Positions 1 through 6,879 of a DNA stretch of 10,101 bases are shown here, in pieces (position 1 is the first letter of the stretch; every line of letters begins with the position of its first letter). Source of the stretch: Maribacter sp. (GTDB taxonomy: Bacteria > Bacteroidota > Bacteroidia > Flavobacteriales > Flavobacteriaceae); contig JAHHKH010000360.1 in assembly GCA_018679695.1 (NCBI GenBank), positions 1 to 10,101 on the forward strand, given 5' to 3'. The position numbers and the translations under genes were made by a program. The notes below the pieces were generated by a model. That model had not been told where the DNA came from. It searched no databases and saw only the letters and a list, made by a program, of their open reading frames with translations.

Positions 1-3000
1 GGATTAAGACTCCAGAAATGATCTCTAAAGGCATCCAAGGATGCATCATACATGCTTGCCAATACCTCTGCAGTTACTTTTTCACCTTTGGGACCTTTGA
101 TTTTAAAATTCCATGTTTCATTACTACCAGGTTCTAACTTATCCCTAAAAGTCAAAGTCTCAATCTCCAAATCGGTTTTTGGATAAGGAACAATAATTGG
201 CTTTGAATTAAAAACAAAGGAGTTGTAGGCCGCAAAACTGTAGTTAATGGCGAAACCTCCTAGATCGTTATTGGTTACCGGTATGGTAATGGCTTTAGAA
301 TCGTTTTTCAATTGAACTAAAAGGGTTTCGACAATTTTTCGGTCCTTTTCAATGCTAATAGTCACAAATAGATTTTCGGCACTTGATAAAAGGGTTAATT
401 CAACGTTTTCGCCGACTTTATAGCTGTCTTTGTTGGTTTTTATACCAAAAAGTTGCTTGTCGGTCAATTTTTGGTCCTTTGCACTCCCAAGGGTCATGAG
501 TGCCTTGTCTTTTACAACTTGCCCAAATTTATCCTTGGATTCAAGTTCAATGATATATTTACCCGAATCCCATTTTTTCATGTTGCCTAGGCCTAGTTCA
601 TTGGTATTTCCAGTGTCAAATGATTTCTGCAATACCAATTCCTCTCTTCCCCACATTGCAGGGTCATGTTCATCTTTAAATGCTTCATGGGGGAATAACT
701 TTTTGAATTCGGCCTTACTAAATCCAGCATAATCAGGAGCTTCCCAAGGTCTTTTTCTTAATACATTCCCGGGTGCTATTAATTTATAGACCTTAATAAT
801 GCCTTTAGCGGATACTGCTTGCCCATTAAGGTTTTGGGTACTGATACTGACGATATTGTCTTTTGCGGTTTTATCCAAGGTTTCGTCCAATAGCATATTG
901 GCGGTCATGGCGTGGTAACCTACCCGAACCGTTGTTGTAATACTATGGGTCTCCCCATTGATATCGGTAACATCGGCAGTAACCTCATAGTTGAAAATAG
1001 GCAGACTTTCTTTATCAACTGAATTGTCGGGAATCGCCTTAAAACCAATTTTATACGTACCCGAGGCATCAGTAATTGTTTCACCATGGGCAATCTCTTG
1101 GGGGGTGCTTTTAAAATATGGTCTGTACCAATAGTACCATCTTGGAAAGTTTACAACCCGTTTGACCCTATAGGTTACTTTGGCATCGGTAATTGCGCTA
1201 CCGGCATAGGCCTGGGCCTTTCCAGTTATATCAATACTATCGTTTACTTTAAATGTATCGGTAATTGGTTCAAAAGAAGTTTCAAATTTTGGCCGTTTGT
1301 ATTCTTCAACAGAAAAATCTGCAGTACCATTGATAGTAATGGCTTTTGAACTTATCTGTAAAGAATAATTGCCAGTGAGTCCATTATTTGGCAGGATGAA
1401 TTCCCCTGTAATAGATCCAAATTCATTGGTAACAAATTCTTTTTGCATCACTTCCTGAAAATTGGCATCACGCAGGGAAACAATAACAGTGGTATCGGTT
1501 AGCACCGATGAAGTCCCATTTTCTCGCTTAATGGCAATGCCTTTAAAATATAAAGGTTGTCCCGGTCTGTAAATACTGCGGTCTGTAAACAAAAAAGCAG
1601 CATAATTTACCTCGTGTAGAATTCTCGAATTTCTTTTCTTATTAATGTAATAATCCCCAAAATGAGCTATATCATCTTTGGAGGTGATTGTTGTTCCAAC
1701 GCTTGTCCATCTTTTAGTGGGCAGTGGAATCTTGACCATGCCTTGGCTGTCTGTTGTAAAGGTTTTTGTCAAGAAAGAACGATCATAGTTCTCTTGGTAG
1801 GACAGTTTTAACCTTGTATCATGCTTTGGTTTTCCATTATTTCTATCAATAACCTGAAAAATATGATGCAAACGGGAATGGGTCTCTACCAAGGCTAGAT
1901 TGGTCACCTGAATGTTTGTATAAGCAAACGAATTGTTTTTTCCCTGAGGAGTAGCTAGAATAACATATTGGCCGTTCTCCAGTCCGGGTACCAATACTTC
2001 AGTACTATGGTTTTGGAAATCACCTTCATTCTTTAGACTAGTTTCCCATGATTTGGCCAATTTTAGTTTTTTTATGAAATCCAATTTTTTAGGTTCAGGG
2101 TAAAGCTTCCCAAGTTTTTGTAAATCCCCTTTGGTAATGTAGTACGCATTTAAATCGAGCCGGTTATGGTTTTTATAGGTGACCAATAGGCGCGAAGGTG
2201 TATTTATGGGGATGAACTGTTCAGTCCTTAGTTGAAGACTTTTTTCAAAAATCGAAGCTTTGAGGTCTTTGCATTTTTTTGCAGCTATACTTTTTGGAAA
2301 TTCCTTTATGATATGATCACACAACGCAACAGCTTCTTTTTGTTTCCATTGGTACTTTGTATTGGTTTTAGCATCGTAGCTATTGCCCTGCTGATTATAA
2401 TGCAATGCAATTTCATAACTATAAAGGCCAGATTCCAATTGCGGCGCGGTAGTCTGGGCAGCGTTCTTTAATACCTCAATATATTGCTGGTCCTTATTGG
2501 TAAAAACAGCGTTTTGATGTACGAATTTCAATCGTTCTATATCCACATCGACCAAGGCAATACGATTATTTTTGTCAGTATGAAACTTCAGTAATTCCTG
2601 ATATACGTGAAGTGCTTTCGATTGCAGGGCTGTCATATCCAGTGTGTCTATAACTTGTTTAATGAATGCATTGCTTTCACACAATAAGTCCGGATCATCT
2701 ATCTCGAACTTATCGGCAGGGCGTGTAATATTATTTTCGGGAGTTTTATAGAATACCAATGCCGTATGGGCCAGCAAATCGTAAAGTGTAGGTCGGTATA
2801 TTTCAGAACCTTTTTGATTTTGAAGAATTGTGTTGAAATCATCAACCCGGACTTTTTGAAGAACTGCGGCATTCATCAAGGAATTTTGAAAATGGATGCT
2901 GATTTCTTGGAATAGCGTAGTTAAATCCCAAGTTCTAAAGTCGATGCTATCTGTCTTGGCCTCTGTTTTGGTTCTATTGTAAAATTGATATCGGTTTTGC

Positions 3001-3356
3001 TGAAAATATTGCCAGTATAAATTGGCTAAATAACTTTCCAAGACATTTTTCGTTGGAGATTTGGCTATTGCTATTTCACGCTTAAAATCACTGACAATTT
3101 TCAATTGGGCATCTTCCTCCAATGCCAATGCATACTTTGAAGAATACAAAAGCGACTTAACAATTTGCGAAGATTTTTTTTCCCTTTTAGCCTTTTCTGA
3201 GATTTTGGCTACCACTGTTAACGCCGATTTCGTAAGAGCTTCGCCCTCAAATTCTTGAACACTTTTCCAAAGTTCGTCATATGATTCATTGTTTTTTTGG
3301 GATTGTACCATATTTGAAAATAGAATAACGGAGAGTATGAGGGTTAAATATTTCAT
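1..3356 (-). CDS. Alpha-2-macroglobulin family protein, N-terminal 1118 residues (3' end beyond the left edge)
   Basis: The minus-strand frame is open from an ATG at 3356 to the window edge. The protein starts with a type I signal peptide (residues 1 to about 19, hydrophobic core LTLILSVILF, mature form probably beginning with Gln). There is no lipobox Cys, so it should be a soluble periplasmic or secreted protein, unlike lipoprotein-anchored E. coli YfhM. About 570 residues of mostly helical, Bacteroidota-type N-terminal region follow. The MG2 signature TDRSIYRPGQ is at about 591-600, further beta-sandwich macroglobulin domains follow, and an aromatic-rich patch WYYWYRPYF is at 740-748. The A2M_N_2/bait-region domain seems to begin near 970, and AEVLASMYDASLDAF is at 1096-1110. 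Bacterial relatives trap proteases and are usually near 1500-2000 residues, so the thioester and complement-like domains, if present, lie outside the window. The family call is secure; the presence of a thioester (CxEQ) cannot be judged here. It is transcribed alone, away from its neighbours. Confidence 0.93.
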   Translation of the reverse strand, partial: MKYLTLILSVILFSNMVQSQKNNESYDELWKSVQEFEGEALTKSALTVVAKISEKAKREKKSSQIVKSLLYSSKYALALEEDAQLKIVSDFKREIAIAKSPTKNVLESYLANLYWQYFQQNRYQFYNRTKTEAKTDSIDFRTWDLTTLFQEISIHFQNSLMNAAVLQKVRVDDFNTILQNQKGSEIYRPTLYDLLAHTALVFYKTPENNITRPADKFEIDDPDLLCESNAFIKQVIDTLDMTALQSKALHVYQELLKFHTDKNNRIALVDVDIERLKFVHQNAVFTNKDQQYIEVLKNAAQTTAPQLESGLYSYEIALHYNQQGNSYDAKTNTKYQWKQKEAVALCDHIIKEFPKSIAAKKCKDLKASIFEKSLQLRTEQFIPINTPSRLLVTYKNHNRLDLNAYYITKGDLQKLGKLYPEPKKLDFIKKLKLAKSWETSLKNEGDFQNHSTEVLVPGLENGQYVILATPQGKNNSFAYTNIQVTNLALVETHSRLHHIFQVIDRNNGKPKHDTRLKLSYQENYDRSFLTKTFTTDSQGMVKIPLPTKRWTSVGTTITSKDDIAHFGDYYINKKRNSRILHEVNYAAFLFTDRSIYRPGQPLYFKGIAIKRENGTSSVLTDTTVIVSLRDANFQEVMQKEFVTNEFGSITGEFILPNNGLTGNYSLQISSKAITINGTADFSVEEYKRPKFETSFEPITDTFKVNDSIDITGKAQAYAGSAITDAKVTYRVKRVVNFPRWYYWYRPYFKSTPQEIAHGETITDASGTYKIGFKAIPDNSVDKESLPIFNYEVTADVTDINGETHSITTTVRVGYHAMTANMLLDETLDKTAKDNIVSISTQNLNGQAVSAKGIIKVYKLIAPGNVLRKRPWEAPDYAGFSKAEFKKLFPHEAFKDEHDPAMWGREELVLQKSFDTGNTNELGLGNMKKWDSGKYIIELESKDKFGQVVKDKALMTLGSAKDQKLTDKQLFGIKTNKDSYKVGENVELTLLSSAENLFVTISIEKDRKIVETLLVQLKNDSKAITIPVTNNDLGGFAINYSFAAYNSFVFNSKPIIVPYPKTDLEIETLTFRDKLEPGSNETWNFKIKGPKGEKVTAEVLASMYDASLDAFRDHFWSLN

Positions 3357-3377
3357 AATAATAAAATTACATAACAA

Positions 3378-3392
3378 AGGTTTACAAAACCT
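3378..3392. promoter_or_regulatory. Short inverted repeat upstream of the macroglobulin gene
   Basis: AGGTTT and AAACCT form a perfect 6-bp inverted repeat around ACA, 21 nt upstream of the macroglobulin ATG. Read on the minus strand it overlaps TAGGTTTTG, which resembles the Bacteroidota -7 box, so it could be an operator or part of a promoter. A 6-bp repeat in AT-rich DNA may also be chance. Confidence 0.25.
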
Positions 3393-3508
3393 ATGCCATT
3401 GACAACAATAAATGAGGGATTGATCCGGTTGATTGAGTTAACAGCCAAAAAGAAAAATTTTCATTGGATGTCTTTCTTTAAAAGGTTAAGGCCTTTGCGA
3501 TTCTTTAG

Positions 3509-3528
3509 ATTCCTGCCATAGCAGGAAT
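3509..3528. repeat. Palindromic intergenic element (8-bp arms, 4-nt loop)
   Basis: ATTCCTGC (3509-3516) and GCAGGAAT (3521-3528) are perfectly complementary around CATA. The element is preceded by TTTAG and followed by GACATAA, and ends 9 nt before the 3' end of the SDR gene. Its form (ATTCC...GGAAT followed by GAC) resembles dispersed palindromes seen in many bacterial genomes, such as the dRS3 class of Neisseria. As RNA it would make a stable hairpin that could protect or end the SDR transcript, but no U-run follows on the minus strand, so it is not a classical intrinsic terminator. Confidence 0.55.
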
Positions 3529-3537
3529 GACATAAGA

Positions 3538-4323
3538 CTACAATGATTTTAATAAACCACCATCAATAGGAATTTGCGTACCTGTGATATAGGAGGCTTG
3601 CTCTGAGGCTAAAAAAGCAACAAGGAAAGCATATTCCTTGGGATTGCCGATTCTTTTTATAGGAACCTGCTGTTCCATATTTTTTCTGACCTCATCAATT
3701 GAAATACCCAATTTATGTGCCTTAGTGGTATTAAGTTCATTTATACGTTCTGTGTCAAAATAGCCTGTTAAAATACTGTTTACGGTAATTCGATGTGGTG
3801 CCACGTCTGTAGCCAGCGTTTTGGCCCAAGTGACTATTGCAGCTCGTATAGCGTTAGAGAGGGCCAAATAGGAAAGAGGCTCTTTTACTGAAATTGAGGC
3901 TACATTTATAATACGTCCCCATTGTTTTTTAATCATTTGTTCGAGTGCCAATTGGGTCGTTAAAACGACACTTTTAAACAAAACATCAAATGCCTCCTGG
4001 TAATCTGGGATATTCATGTCCATTGCACCTCCAGCTTTGGGTCCTTGGGTATTATTGATCAGAATATCTATGTTATTGGTCTCGAAATAACTTGAAATCG
4101 TTTTTTTAAAGGCAATAAACTCATTGAAATCAACTAGGAGATAATCATGTTTTTGCCCATTTGAGGTTGGTAAATTGGCAACTATGGTTTTAAGTTTATC
4201 CTCATTCCTCGCCATAAGTGTTACATTGGCGCCACTTTCTGCCAATTGTTGGACAATTGCTCTTCCTATGCCCTTACTACTACCACCAACCAAAGCATTC
4301 TTTCCTTTTAAAGATATGATCAT
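3538..4323 (-). CDS. Short-chain dehydrogenase/reductase with atypical catalytic motif
   Basis: This is a 261-residue Rossmann-fold SDR, the usual length, expected to be cytosolic and NAD(P)-dependent. The nucleotide loop is GGSSKGIG at 13-20, where the first residue is Gly instead of the common Thr. The structural NNAG motif appears as NNTQG at 90-94, and the C-terminal segment ends in ITGTQIPIDGG as in FabG-like enzymes. The active site is odd. After INVASIS (139-145) the canonical YxxxK helix reads SYLALSNAIR (151-160): aligning on the Ser-Lys pair puts Leu153 and Asn157 at the Tyr and Lys positions, with Tyr152 one residue off. This matches my memory of the BKR_like_SDR_like subgroup (cd05344), described as lacking a perfect catalytic tetrad. 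It is the second gene of an operon, 9 nt after the cupin. Substrate unknown; reduction of an uronate-derived keto sugar is one guess from context. Confidence 0.9.
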   Translation of the reverse strand: MIISLKGKNALVGGSSKGIGRAIVQQLAESGANVTLMARNEDKLKTIVANLPTSNGQKHDYLLVDFNEFIAFKKTISSYFETNNIDILINNTQGPKAGGAMDMNIPDYQEAFDVLFKSVVLTTQLALEQMIKKQWGRIINVASISVKEPLSYLALSNAIRAAIVTWAKTLATDVAPHRITVNSILTGYFDTERINELNTTKAHKLGISIDEVRKNMEQQVPIKRIGNPKEYAFLVAFLASEQASYITGTQIPIDGGLLKSL

Positions 4324-4332
4324 GGTCTTTTA

Positions 4333-4650
4333 TTATTTATATTCTTCCCGAGTTGGACTAAAAACATCCATTAATTTACAGGCAGTCAAGGCCTTTCCAC
4401 TATGTGGAATATGAGGGGCAATTATAACTATATCACCAGGAACATAAACATTGGTACTATCGTTTAAGGTAAACTCGAATCTGCCTTCCAAAACCTGCAT
4501 TACCTGTTCATTCTTATGCGAATGTTCTGGTACTTCAGCACCTTGTTCAACCTCCCAGAAAGCCAAGCTCATATTTTGCGTATGAACGAGTTTACCTTGA
4601 TATCCCGGTATTATTTCCTTGGATTCTATTTCCGATAATTTAATATGCAT
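4333..4650 (-). CDS. Single-domain cupin, KdgF-like
   Basis: This 105-residue protein is a minimal cupin barrel, likely cytosolic (no signal peptide). Cupin motif 1 runs from Gly37 to Gly56 and includes HSHKNEQ (His43, His45, Glu48, Gln49); motif 2 is PGDIVIIAPHIPH (71-83) with the last metal ligand His83. The C-terminus reads KLMDVFSPTREEY (92-104). In KdgF of Yersinia, as I recall it, the catalytic Asp, Phe and Arg have D-x-F-x3-R spacing, and the same spacing is present here as Asp95, Phe97 and Arg101. KdgF opens 4,5-unsaturated uronates to linear keto sugars during pectin or alginate breakdown. The downstream SDR would fit as a reductase of such a product. No lyase, kinase, aldolase or transporter of that pathway is visible, so the protein could also be a general cupin of unknown substrate. 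The cupin assignment is firm; the KdgF reading is moderate. Confidence 0.88.
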   Translation of the reverse strand: MHIKLSEIESKEIIPGYQGKLVHTQNMSLAFWEVEQGAEVPEHSHKNEQVMQVLEGRFEFTLNDSTNVYVPGDIVIIAPHIPHSGKALTACKLMDVFSPTREEYK

Positions 4651-4681
4651 AGCTATTGGTTTATTGCACTAAGATAAAAAG

Positions 4682-4695
4682 AAAGCCCGGGTTTT
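4682..4695. promoter_or_regulatory. CCCGGG-centred palindrome in the divergent spacer
   Basis: AAA-g-CCCGGG-t-TTT is a 14-nt near-palindrome, broken only by the g/t pair. It lies between the cupin start (4650, minus) and the mpl start (4753, plus), just upstream of the mpl promoter motif. It is GC-rich in an otherwise AT-rich spacer and could be a regulator site for either side. There is no further support. Confidence 0.22.
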
Positions 4696-4703
4696 TAATT
4701 GAG

Positions 4704-4734
4704 TTTGTGCAGCACTTTCCAATCATTATCTTTA
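4704..4734 (+). promoter_or_regulatory. Bacteroidota-type promoter for mpl
   Basis: TTTG at 4704-4707 is followed by a 19-nt spacer and TATCTTTA at 4727-4734. The Bacteroidota housekeeping consensus is TTTG-N19-TAnnTTTG, so the upstream box and the spacing match exactly and the -7 box has one mismatch (final A for G). Transcription would start near 4740, leaving a leader of about 13 nt before the ATG at 4753. It also argues against translation starting at the in-frame TTG at 4699, which lies upstream of this promoter. Confidence 0.6.
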
Positions 4735-4752
4735 CGAAATAATTCAGGCTAC

Positions 4753-6111
4753 ATGCAAATACACTTTATCGCTATTGGGGGCAGTGCCATGCACAATCTC
4801 GCTTTAGCGCTTCACCATAAGGGCTATATCATCACCGGAAGTGACGATGTTATTTTTGAGCCTTCGAAAAGTAGGTTGGCTGACGAAGGACTACTGCCAG
4901 GAACGTTTGGGTGGTTTCCGGAAAAAATACATGAGGAAATAGATGCGGTCATCCTCGGAATGCATGCGAAGCCAAACAATCCTGAGCTTTTAAGGGCCCA
5001 AGAGTTGGGGCTTACCATATATTCGTATCCAGAGTTCCTATATGAGCAATCCAAAGATAAGACTAGAGTGGTCATTGGTGGTAGTCATGGCAAGACTACA
5101 ATTACTTCTATGATATTGCATGTTCTTAACTATCACGATTTAGAAGTAGATTATATGGTTGGAGCCCAACTTGATGGTTTCGACCGGATGGTACATTTAA
5201 CTGAGGACAATGATTTTATTGTATTGGAGGGTGATGAGTATTTGTCTTCACCAATTGACAGACGACCAAAATTCCATTTGTACAAACCCAATATTGCTTT
5301 ATTGAGCGGAATTGCCTGGGATCATATTAATGTATTTCCCACTTTTGAAAATTATGTTGAACAATTCCAGGTTTTCACTGAGAGCATTGTCAAAGGTGGA
5401 AGCATCACCTACAACATTGAGGATGAAGAAGTGAAATATATTGTAGAATCCTCTGAAAATGCAATTCGCAAATTTCCGTATGGCACTCCTGATTATTCAG
5501 TTGAAAATGGTCAAACACTATTGGAAACACCCGAAGGCCCAATGCCTATTGAGGTATTCGGTAAGCATAATCTGAGCAATTTGGCCGGAGCCAAATGGAT
5601 CTGTCAAAATATGGGCGTTGATGAAGGTGATTTCTATGAAGCCATAGCTACTTTTTCCGGGGCTTCGAAACGATTGGAAAAAATAGCTGAAGGCAAAAGT
5701 GCCATAGCGTTTAAGGACTTTGCCCATTCTCCAAGTAAGGTTACTGCAACGACCGCTGCTGTTAAAGAGCAATATCCAAACAGAAAATTAATCGCTTGTT
5801 TGGAATTGCATACCTATAGCAGTTTCAATGCCGATTTTTTGAAGGAATACGAAGGGGCGTTGGATGCTGCAGATGAGGCCATTGTCTTCTATTTACCGGA
5901 ATCTGTAAAAATAAAGAAGCTCAAGGAAGTAACTCCAAAACAGATAGCAGAGGCATTTGAACGTAAGGATCTAAAAATATTCACGGAAGCCAGTGCTTTC
6001 AGAAATTTTGTTTTTGGTCAGGGATATGCGAATTCTGTTTTGCTCTTAATGAGTTCCGGAAATTATGGCGGACTTGATTTAGAGGCTGTTAAGGAATTGA
6101 TCATGGATTAA
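4753..6111 (+). CDS. mpl: UDP-N-acetylmuramate:L-alanyl-gamma-D-glutamyl-meso-diaminopimelate ligase (murein peptide ligase)
   Basis: The 452-residue protein is close to E. coli Mpl (457). It joins the recycled murein tripeptide to UDP-MurNAc with ATP, in the cytosol, returning peptide to peptidoglycan synthesis. Visible Mur-ligase parts are the N-terminal nucleotide-sugar Rossmann motif IHFIAIGGSAMHNLALAL (3-20), with GSDD in the second strand region; the P-loop GGSHGKTT (109-116); EGDEY (159-163), matching the E. coli Mpl EADEY segment; DHIN (190-193); FGKHNLSNLAGA (269-280); SGASKRLEKI (302-311); and FKDFAHSPSKV (320-330), the counterpart of the DDFAHHP motif. The three Mur domains are complete. 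I chose the ATG at 4753 because the family begins M-x-IHFIAIGG; an in-frame TTG at 4699 would add 18 residues unlike any Mur ligase. MurC is the main alternative, but the EGDEY and WDHINVF context and the length favour Mpl. It is monocistronic or heads a transcript with the small ORF that follows. Confidence 0.92.
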   Translation: MQIHFIAIGGSAMHNLALALHHKGYIITGSDDVIFEPSKSRLADEGLLPGTFGWFPEKIHEEIDAVILGMHAKPNNPELLRAQELGLTIYSYPEFLYEQSKDKTRVVIGGSHGKTTITSMILHVLNYHDLEVDYMVGAQLDGFDRMVHLTEDNDFIVLEGDEYLSSPIDRRPKFHLYKPNIALLSGIAWDHINVFPTFENYVEQFQVFTESIVKGGSITYNIEDEEVKYIVESSENAIRKFPYGTPDYSVENGQTLLETPEGPMPIEVFGKHNLSNLAGAKWICQNMGVDEGDFYEAIATFSGASKRLEKIAEGKSAIAFKDFAHSPSKVTATTAAVKEQYPNRKLIACLELHTYSSFNADFLKEYEGALDAADEAIVFYLPESVKIKKLKEVTPKQIAEAFERKDLKIFTEASAFRNFVFGQGYANSVLLLMSSGNYGGLDLEAVKELIMD

Positions 6112-6216
6112 AACGAAAGGCTACTGCAGTTTTGTCATCGGTGGTTTAAATGGAACGTTATTTGAAATGGATTTATAAGGTAATTCTTGATTATGCCTGT
6201 GTGTCGAAAAAATAGA

Positions 6217-6396
6217 ATGAACTTTTTAAAGCGAAGGGCTTCCGTATTGATGATAGCTTTTATGCTGGGCATTTCGAACGCGATATTGGAAGAAACCCGC
6301 ATGGTAAATGATACTTCCTTCAAAATTGAGCACCAAGATTCGATACTTGATGAAAATCCTTTTAACCAAGTTCATACCCCGAATTGTCGTAAATGA
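6217..6396 (+). CDS. Small single-pass membrane or secreted protein, unknown function
   Basis: This is a 59-residue ORF starting at the ATG before NFLKRR. An in-frame ATG at 6187 would add ten residues (MIMPVCRKNR), which I think unlikely. The N-terminus has a positive patch (KRR, 5-7), then a hydrophobic stretch ASVLMIAFMLGISNAIL (8-24), and an acidic, hydrophilic tail (EETRMVNDTSFKIEHQDS...). This is the build of a type II membrane anchor or an uncleaved signal, which a random shadow frame would rarely produce. The ISNAILEETR segment looks like a conserved flavobacterial small protein to me, but I cannot confirm that. Its last 25 nt overlap the 3' end of the convergent DUF1569 gene. It lies 105 nt after mpl on the same strand; nothing recognisable sits in that gap. 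Function is unknown. Confidence 0.55.
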   Translation: MNFLKRRASVLMIAFMLGISNAILEETRMVNDTSFKIEHQDSILDENPFNQVHTPNCRK

Positions 6397-6815
6397 TGGT
6401 CTAAGTGTTTGTACTGCATTTGACCCCATCGTTGAGGTGTTAATGTGCCGAAAATTGGATGTGGATTCCATGCTTTACGATTTCTTACCTCATAGATTTC
6501 ATCGATAAGCCTTTTCAAGACTATAAATTCAGTTGTAAAATCTTTGTCTACCTTGGCCTTCGCGAACGAAGATGTTGGTAGGTTTTTGCGCCAAGGTTTA
6601 TCGTTATAGAGCGATTTTTGAAAGAACCAACGTATAATCGGATTTCCTTTTTTGTTGGTCTTCTTGTTCTTAATGGCCACTTTTAGCGGAATTTGACAAT
6701 GCCATACCATTTGACCAACCGTCATTTTACCCCATTCCCCTTTTGAATTCGAGTGCAATTTATTGACTCTGTTTACAATTTCATGATATGACTTTTCATC
6801 AAAAATCGAATTCAT
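6372..6815 (-). CDS. DUF1569 domain protein, DinB-like four-helix bundle
   Basis: The protein has 147 residues, the normal size for DUF1569, a member of the DinB/YfiT-like putative metalloenzyme superfamily. Characteristic features are WGKMTVGQMVWHCQIPL (28-44) with His39 in the second helix, and the C-terminal TPQRWGQMQYKHLDHHLRQF (126-145) with His137, His140 and His141. A metal site built from His39 and the C-terminal His pair is expected from the superfamily. There is no signal peptide, so it is cytosolic. It is encoded opposite to its neighbours: divergent from radC across a 64-nt spacer, and convergent with the small ORF, with a 25-nt tail-to-tail overlap. DinB-like proteins are often thiol-dependent transferases or stress proteins; the reaction of this subfamily is not known. 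Confidence 0.85.
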   Translation of the reverse strand: MNSIFDEKSYHEIVNRVNKLHSNSKGEWGKMTVGQMVWHCQIPLKVAIKNKKTNKKGNPIIRWFFQKSLYNDKPWRKNLPTSSFAKAKVDKDFTTEFIVLKRLIDEIYEVRNRKAWNPHPIFGTLTPQRWGQMQYKHLDHHLRQFGV

Positions 6816-6843
6816 TTCACAGGTTTTGAATTTCTGTTTGAAA

Positions 6844-6875
6844 TTTACAATAAAAATAATTGTTGATTATCTTTA
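6844..6875 (+). promoter_or_regulatory. Possible radC promoter giving a very short or absent leader
   Basis: TATCTTTA at 6868-6875 is the same octamer as the -7 box proposed for mpl, again preceded by T and followed closely by ACG or CG. TTTA at 6844-6847, 20 nt upstream, is one mismatch from TTTG. If used, transcription would begin at or next to the radC ATG (6880), which would make the mRNA nearly leaderless. The upstream box is weak, so the call is tentative. Confidence 0.3.
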
Positions 6876-6879
6876 ACGT

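Noticed and set aside
430..732. Plus-strand open frame of 100 codons
   Set aside because: It lies antisense to the intact A2M_N_2 region and has a low-complexity, Ser/Leu-rich composition typical of antisense frames.
1086..1349. Plus-strand open frame of 87 codons inside the macroglobulin gene
   Set aside because: The minus strand encodes well-conserved macroglobulin sequence here; the plus-strand frame shows no domain and is a shadow.
2232..2471. Plus-strand open frame of 79 codons with hydrophobic stretches
   Set aside because: The hydrophobicity is the antisense effect of charged helices in the macroglobulin N-terminal region; it has no start context or neighbours of its own.
3481..3496. 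AAAGG...CCTTT hairpin as a terminator for the SDR transcript
   Set aside because: A 5-bp stem with no U-run on the minus strand is too weak; the nearby 8-bp palindrome is the more likely structure.
4699..4752. Upstream in-frame TTG start for mpl adding 18 residues
   Set aside because: The extension has no Mur-ligase similarity, lies across the likely promoter, and the family begins with the IHFIAIGG strand just after the ATG at 4753.
4753..6111. Reading the ligase as MurC (UDP-MurNAc:L-alanine ligase)
   Set aside because: The EGDEY and RRPKFHLYKPN segments and the DHINVF region match the Mpl pattern more closely, and murC normally lies in the division/cell-wall cluster, which is absent here.
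6110..6133. AAAAC...GTTTT pairing after mpl as an intrinsic terminator
   Set aside because: The stem is only 5 bp of mostly A-T around a 14-nt loop, with no GC-rich stem; unlikely to terminate.
6226..6471. Minus-strand open frame of 81 codons overlapping the small ORF and the DUF1569 gene
   Set aside because: It conflicts with the DUF1569 reading frame at its 5' part and has no recognisable features; the plus-strand small ORF is more protein-like.
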